In this document: piece after piece, positions 60,308 through 64,000 of the stretch
How the letters are laid out: every line of letters starts with the position of its first letter
Numbering within the stretch: the stretch's first letter is position 1
Source: Lentibacillus siamensis
GTDB taxonomy: Bacteria; Bacillota; Bacilli; Bacillales; Amphibacillaceae
Assembly: GCF_039522605.1 (NCBI RefSeq)
Contig: NZ_BAAADS010000015.1
Span: 1 to 64,000, forward strand
Direction: 5' to 3'
DNA length: 64,000 nucleotides
Made by a program: the position numbers and the translations under genes
The notes under the pieces: model-generated
Seen by the model: the letters and a program-made list of their open reading frames with translations, nothing else
Told to the model about the DNA's origin: nothing
Databases searched by the model: none

Positions 60308-61126
60308 ATGAAGTTTGCAGTGAACTATTCACCGGAAGTATATGATCTGCTGGAAGAGGGTACTGTGAAGTTTGATTTATTTAAATGTCCGGATTTTGAT
60401 CTGGATCTTATCAAAACGGCAAAATCACTCAGACCGTCGTATGTGCATTTCGATTTGAATGTCGGAAGCGGAAACCTTGATCAAACAGACTGGTCAAAGA
60501 TTGAAGGATTGCTGAAAAAAACAGACACACCTTATGTCAATGTACACCTTGTGGCTTTCGCGAAGGATTTTCCGCACATTGATATCAACACTCAGGATTC
60601 CGGTGAAATCGATGACGTGATTCAACGGGTGACAGAAGATATACAGACTGTTGCTGCTTATTTTGGTCGAGACCGTGTTATTGCTGAAAATGTCATTTAC
60701 CGCAGCTTCGATGGCAATATGCTTCGTCCAATCATTGATCCGGATATTATTTCGGAAATTATCCGGAACACTGGCTGCGGATTTCTGCTGGATACAGCTC
60801 ACGCACAAATGACGTGTAAATACCTTGGGAAGGATGTATATGACTACATACCACGACTTCCACTTGACCATTTGAAAGAGTTGCACATTACCGGTATACA
60901 AAAAGATGATAACAATAGGCTTCGTGACAGCATGCCATTGACTGAAGAAGACTGGGAATTAGCTGACTGGGTACTGCAAAACGTTCAAAACGGAAATTGG
61001 CTGGAGCCATGGGTTGCTTCGCTGGAATATGGAGGGGTTGGACCGAAATTTGAATGGAGGACAGTTTCGGACGTTCTGAAGAGGCAAGTTCCGGAACTTA
61101 ACACGTTTATTTCAGGAATAAGCTAA
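60308..61126 (+). CDS. DUF692-like / MNIO-type TIM-barrel protein
   Basis: 272 residues, TIM barrel. VHFDLNVG, VIAENVIYRS, CGFLLDTAHAQ, LKELHITGIQ and the PLTEEDWELADWVL helix place acid and His residues as in the multinuclear non-heme iron oxidases (DUF692) or the related xylose-isomerase-like family. MNIO enzymes modify Cys in peptides, but no precursor peptide or partner gene is nearby. ATG with AAGGGGAAA upstream, 35 bases after panF, so possibly cotranscribed. Confidence 0.55.
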   Translation: MKFAVNYSPEVYDLLEEGTVKFDLFKCPDFDLDLIKTAKSLRPSYVHFDLNVGSGNLDQTDWSKIEGLLKKTDTPYVNVHLVAFAKDFPHIDINTQDSGEIDDVIQRVTEDIQTVAAYFGRDRVIAENVIYRSFDGNMLRPIIDPDIISEIIRNTGCGFLLDTAHAQMTCKYLGKDVYDYIPRLPLDHLKELHITGIQKDDNNRLRDSMPLTEEDWELADWVLQNVQNGNWLEPWVASLEYGGVGPKFEWRTVSDVLKRQVPELNTFISGIS

Positions 61127-61200
61127 AATGAAGTTGACTAACTTAGCATTACTGCATATAATTAAACTGAAATTATAAATTAAGGAGGCTTATTAAAAAA

Positions 61201-61245
61201 GTGACACATGCGATGAGATTGCGATTCCCAACTTTGAACCAGTAA
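61201..61245 (+). CDS. ABC-F leader peptide
   Basis: GTG start, 14 codons: MTHAMRLRFPTLNQ. AAGGAGG lies about 13 bases upstream. Leader peptides of this kind precede VmlR/Vga-type and other ribosome-protection genes, where antibiotic-stalled ribosomes induce the downstream gene. Confidence 0.7.
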   Translation: MTHAMRLRFPTLNQ

Positions 61246-61444
61246 TTTAATACGTTCAAAGGCTCTGCTTGTGAATGCGGAGTAAACGGGAGTAGTCTGT
61301 CCTTTTTTAGTAATCCGTAATATAACAAATTTCAGTAGTGGAAAGGCGGCTCGATCAGTCTTTTCTAATTTTTATATGAAAAAATTTTTATGGTAGAAGT
61401 TTATTATTCTGGAACCATTATTTGTTCCACTTCCGCTTACTCCG

Positions 61445-61473
61445 ATCACAGGCAGATGTCTGTGATTTTTTTA
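61445..61473 (+). terminator. Attenuator terminator before the ABC-F gene
   Basis: ATCACAG/CTGTGAT stem, 8-nt loop, seven T, only 16 bases before the start codon. Confidence 0.8.
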
Positions 61474-61488
61474 TTCGGAGGGGTAGAT

Positions 61489-62948
61489 ATGGAACAATTA
61501 AAACTGGAGTTAACCAACATTGAAGTGTCCTTTTTAGATCAATTAGTGTTGGATATTTCGAAACTGTCAGTGTACCAATTTGACCGAATTGGACTTGTTG
61601 GAAAAAATGGATCAGGAAAAAGTACGTTATTGAAATTGATTAACGGAAGTATTCAACCAAATAAAGGGAAAATTCATCGCTTAACTGATATTGGTTACTT
61701 TGAACAAACTGCACAGACGGTTGATGGTGAAATGGATTATGAACTGCTTGGTAAATTATCGGTTCCGCAATTGGATATGGGGGAATGGAGCGGCGGTGAA
61801 CTAACGCGGATGAAGATGGCGCAATTGTTTTCCCTGTATTATGAAATAATGCTAATCGATGAACCGACAACACATTTAGACACTGCGGGCACTGATTTTT
61901 TAATCAATCAGTTAATGTACTACTATGGAGCGTTGATTTTGGTGAGTCATGATCGATACGTGTTGGATCAGTTGGTCACAAAGATCTGGGAAATCAAAGA
62001 TGGAAAAATCACCGAGTATACGGGTAACTATACTGATTATGCCGTACAGAAGGAATTGGAAAGAAAACAGCAGCAGGAGCAGCATGAATTGTATGTGAAA
62101 GAGAAAAACAGGCTGTTAAGCGCGGCGGATGAGAAAATGGAAAAGGCAAAAAAGGTAACGCAATCCAATAAAAAGGTGTCCAAAAAAGATACAAAGGCCA
62201 AAGCTAATAAAATGTTTATGACGAAATCAAAAGGAACAAGCCAGAAGTCGGTACAGCGTGCAGCAAAAGCTATTGAGCAGCGGGTCGAACAGCTGGATGT
62301 TGTGGAAGCCCCTGAAGAGGAAACGCCACTTTATATTCATCAGTCCAAGGCATTACAAATGCATAACAAGTTTCCGGTTATGGCGGACCGGTTAACCTAA
62401 CCGGTGATAAACTGCTTTTGCAGGAGGCAAGTTTCCAGTTTCCTTTGGGAGCAACCATTGCCCTAACCGGAAAAAATGGTTCCGGAAAGACAACGCTTCT
62501 CAAGCATATCGTAAATCAAGGGGAAGATATTGAGCTGTCTCCAAAAGTGGTTTTTGGTGTTTACGAACAAATGGATTTTCAGTTTATTAAGGCGGAATCG
62601 GTACTATTGTATATGAAAAACAGGAGCGATCAAAATGAGGGAAGGATTCGTGCCGCTCTGGATGCCATGAATTTTACTGGCAATGATATAAAAAAAGATG
62701 TACGGGACTTAAGTGGCGGGGAAGCGATACGACTTGTGTTGTGTCAGCTTTTCCTGGGAAGATACAATGTGCTTGTTCTGGACGAACCGACGAATTTTCT
62801 GGATGTTGATTGTATCGTGGCATTGGAAAAATTTTTGAAAGCCTATCAAGGAACAGTTCTTCTGGTTTCACATGATCGAACGTTTGTGAATCGGGTCGCT
62901 GATTCTGTATATGAAATGGAGGGAAGGCAATTAAAATTGAAATACTGA
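61489..62948 (+). CDS. ABC-F ribosome protection protein, frameshifted
   Basis: About 486 residues if the frame is restored. First ATPase: GKNGSGKST (38-46), WSGGELTRMK, MLIDEPTTHLD, LVSHDRY; a long basic linker follows, then the second: GKNGSGKTT, LSGGEAIRL, VLVLDEPTNFLD, LLVSHDRT. No membrane segments. Close in layout to VmlR/Vga-type proteins that protect ribosomes from lincosamides, streptogramin A and pleuromutilins. A missing A in GTTAACC (about 62391-62396) breaks the frame after RLT; adding it gives RLNLTGDKLLLQEA. ATG 61489 follows CGGAGGGG. Confidence 0.75.
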
Positions 62949-62949
62949 A

Positions 62950-62987
62950 TAAAAGCCCGGCAGGTTCATATCATGCCGGGCTTTTGC
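62950..62987. terminator. Bidirectional terminator
   Basis: AAAAGCCCGGCA/TGCCGGGCTTTT around a short loop, between convergent genes. Confidence 0.8.
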
Positions 62988-63040
62988 CTATGTCTTGATC
63001 GGATCTATTAATTGCCTGCTGATTCAGCAATATTAGCTTT

Positions 63041-64000
63041 CTATTCATCAAACAAAATCGTACTGTACACCTGCTTAGCAGCGGCCGGATCAACATGATA
63101 TTTGGCATGATTTGCAGCTGTAACAGCCTCATTAAATGCTGATGCAAGCAGGCGCCATTTTTGCGGGTAACCTGCAATATCACCGGCAACGAACACGCCT
63201 TTCATATGTGTTTCCATGTTTTCATTGACCGGAATACGCCGGTTTTCCAGGGTAAATCCCCAGTCTGTAACCGGTGATACATCAAAACTGTAGCCTTGGC
63301 AAATAATCAGATCATCGACTGGTATATTCAGGTCTTTTTTTGTTTTAATATTCCGGGCATGAACGCCGACAAGCGAGTCCCGATTTCCATCCAGTCCTGT
63401 CATCGTATATGGGGTCAGCATTTCAACATCTGCATGCTTCAATTGCTCCAGATCGGATTCGAGGGCTTTAAATTTATCATGCTTATGCATCAGATACACG
63501 TTTTCAGCACTATTCGATAGACTGTTCGCCATCGATACAGCGGTATTGATGCCCCCATAAATAAGGACATTTTTGCCGGCAAAATTTTTGGGATCAACCG
63601 ATTCGTAATGGATATGTTTACCCGGGTCAATGAATTGGTTATTTAATTTTAAACGATTTATGGAAAAAGCACCTGGACCAACTGCGATAATGACGGTTTT
63701 GGTGTGATGCTTTTCACCTGTGTTTGTTGTAAGGATATATGTACCATCATTCAGCTGTTCGAGACGTTCCACTTTTTGATTGAAAATAATAGTGGGATCG
63801 AACATCAGCGCCTGTTCCTTTAGCTGTTCGATCAGCTTATTCCCGGAAATTTTTGCAATACCGCCCACATCATAAATATATTTTTCCGGGTAAAAAACGG
63901 ATACTGTGCCTCCCAGCTCGGATTGATTTTCAATAATTTTTGTCTTCATCTCCCGCATGCCGGTATAATATGCTGCAAATAACCCGGCAGAGCCGCCGCC
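63041..64000 (-). CDS. Ferredoxin-NADP reductase (YumC type), partial
   Basis: The C-terminal 319 residues; the N-terminus lies beyond the right edge. Reading to the edge gives GGGSAGLFAAYYTGMREM, the FAD-binding glycine motif. NVLIYGGINTAVSMANSL is the NADPH-binding part (GxGxxA loosened to GGINTA), and VFVAGDIAGYPQKWRLLASA the C-terminal FAD contact. Thioredoxin reductase-like but without CxxC, as in Bacillus FNR. Transfers electrons between NADPH and ferredoxin or flavodoxin. Confidence 0.85.
   Translation of the reverse strand, partial: GGGSAGLFAAYYTGMREMKTKIIENQSELGGTVSVFYPEKYIYDVGGIAKISGNKLIEQLKEQALMFDPTIIFNQKVERLEQLNDGTYILTTNTGEKHHTKTVIIAVGPGAFSINRLKLNNQFIDPGKHIHYESVDPKNFAGKNVLIYGGINTAVSMANSLSNSAENVYLMHKHDKFKALESDLEQLKHADVEMLTPYTMTGLDGNRDSLVGVHARNIKTKKDLNIPVDDLIICQGYSFDVSPVTDWGFTLENRRIPVNENMETHMKGVFVAGDIAGYPQKWRLLASAFNEAVTAANHAKYHVDPAAAKQVYSTILFDE

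Larger units (their letters stand above)
61180..61483 (+). promoter_or_regulatory. Leader region and attenuator of the ABC-F gene
   Basis: AAGGAGG drives a short leader ORF. CGGAGTAA (61278-61285) pairs perfectly with TTACTCCG (61437-61444), which overlaps the base of a terminator: ATCACAG (61445-61451)/CTGTGAT (61460-61466) plus seven T. CTCCG before the terminator can also cover the CGGAGGGG ribosome site (61476-61483). Ribosome stalling by a drug on the leader would decide between these structures. Confidence 0.75.

Overview
This window comes from an endospore-forming, low-GC Gram-positive bacterium of the Bacillaceae, probably a Virgibacillus/Oceanobacillus/Lentibacillus-like genus. The evidence is a SpoVAF germination protein, a LysM-GH18 cortex-lytic-type protein, a YtxJ/BrxC bacilliredoxin, MhqR/CatE-type quinone-stress genes, and Bacillus-type TPP and yybP-ykoY riboswitches. 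The genus is inference. The sequence is a draft scaffold with three short N gaps (9690-9745, 18144-18197, 41623-41674) and at least five genes broken by one missing base, mostly in homopolymers; many of these breaks are probably sequencing errors.

Bases 1-11,400 are visibly more A+T-rich than the rest. They hold small, unrelated, mostly co-oriented accessory genes: an Amj-like lipid II flippase, an aminoglycoside-phosphotransferase-like kinase, DinB, a DUF3221 lipoprotein, a nucleotidyltransferase, a small multidrug export protein, a broken zeta toxin on the opposite strand, a peptidase S51, AzlD, and many tiny membrane proteins. Most are followed by one copy of the same short hairpin repeat (GGGCGC, then a loop containing GGAATAA, then GCGTCC). 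Many are preceded by a shared leader (GGCCATTT, then an extended -10 TGTTAAAAT). One hairpin is split by an ORF-less group II intron of about 860 nt whose EBS1 matches the hairpin arm. This integron-like, integrase-less cassette array is the most unusual part of the window.

Bases 11,500-46,800 look like ordinary chromosome: two paralogous drug-type ABC exporters (one behind a TetR gene with two operators), spoVAF, a dispersed quinone/electrophile regulon (MhqO-type dioxygenase, FMN reductase, CatE, MhqD, MhqR) linked by near-identical 20-bp palindromes, brxC, cpdB, pdxK, an Nth-like protein, a TerC protein behind a yybP-ykoY Mn riboswitch, an acetolactate-synthase-like/ALDH pair, cvfC, a CYP152 peroxygenase, a LysM-GH18 protein, maa, a phytoene-synthase-like protein and a MerR-TipAS regulator.

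Bases 47,000-51,000 are a thiamin salvage operon on the minus strand: TPP riboswitch, terminator, thiW, second TPP riboswitch, tenA, thiD, thiM, thiE. Bases 51,000-64,000 hold a kinase-like protein, a large secreted YhcR-like nuclease/5'-nucleotidase, a PadR/HAAS pair, an alkyltransferase-like protein, DUF997-panF, a DUF692-like TIM barrel, and an ABC-F resistance gene behind a leader peptide and attenuator. A partial ferredoxin-NADP reductase runs off the right edge. Four intergenic regions carry short degenerate tandem arrays with 20-22 bp units, each of different sequence.
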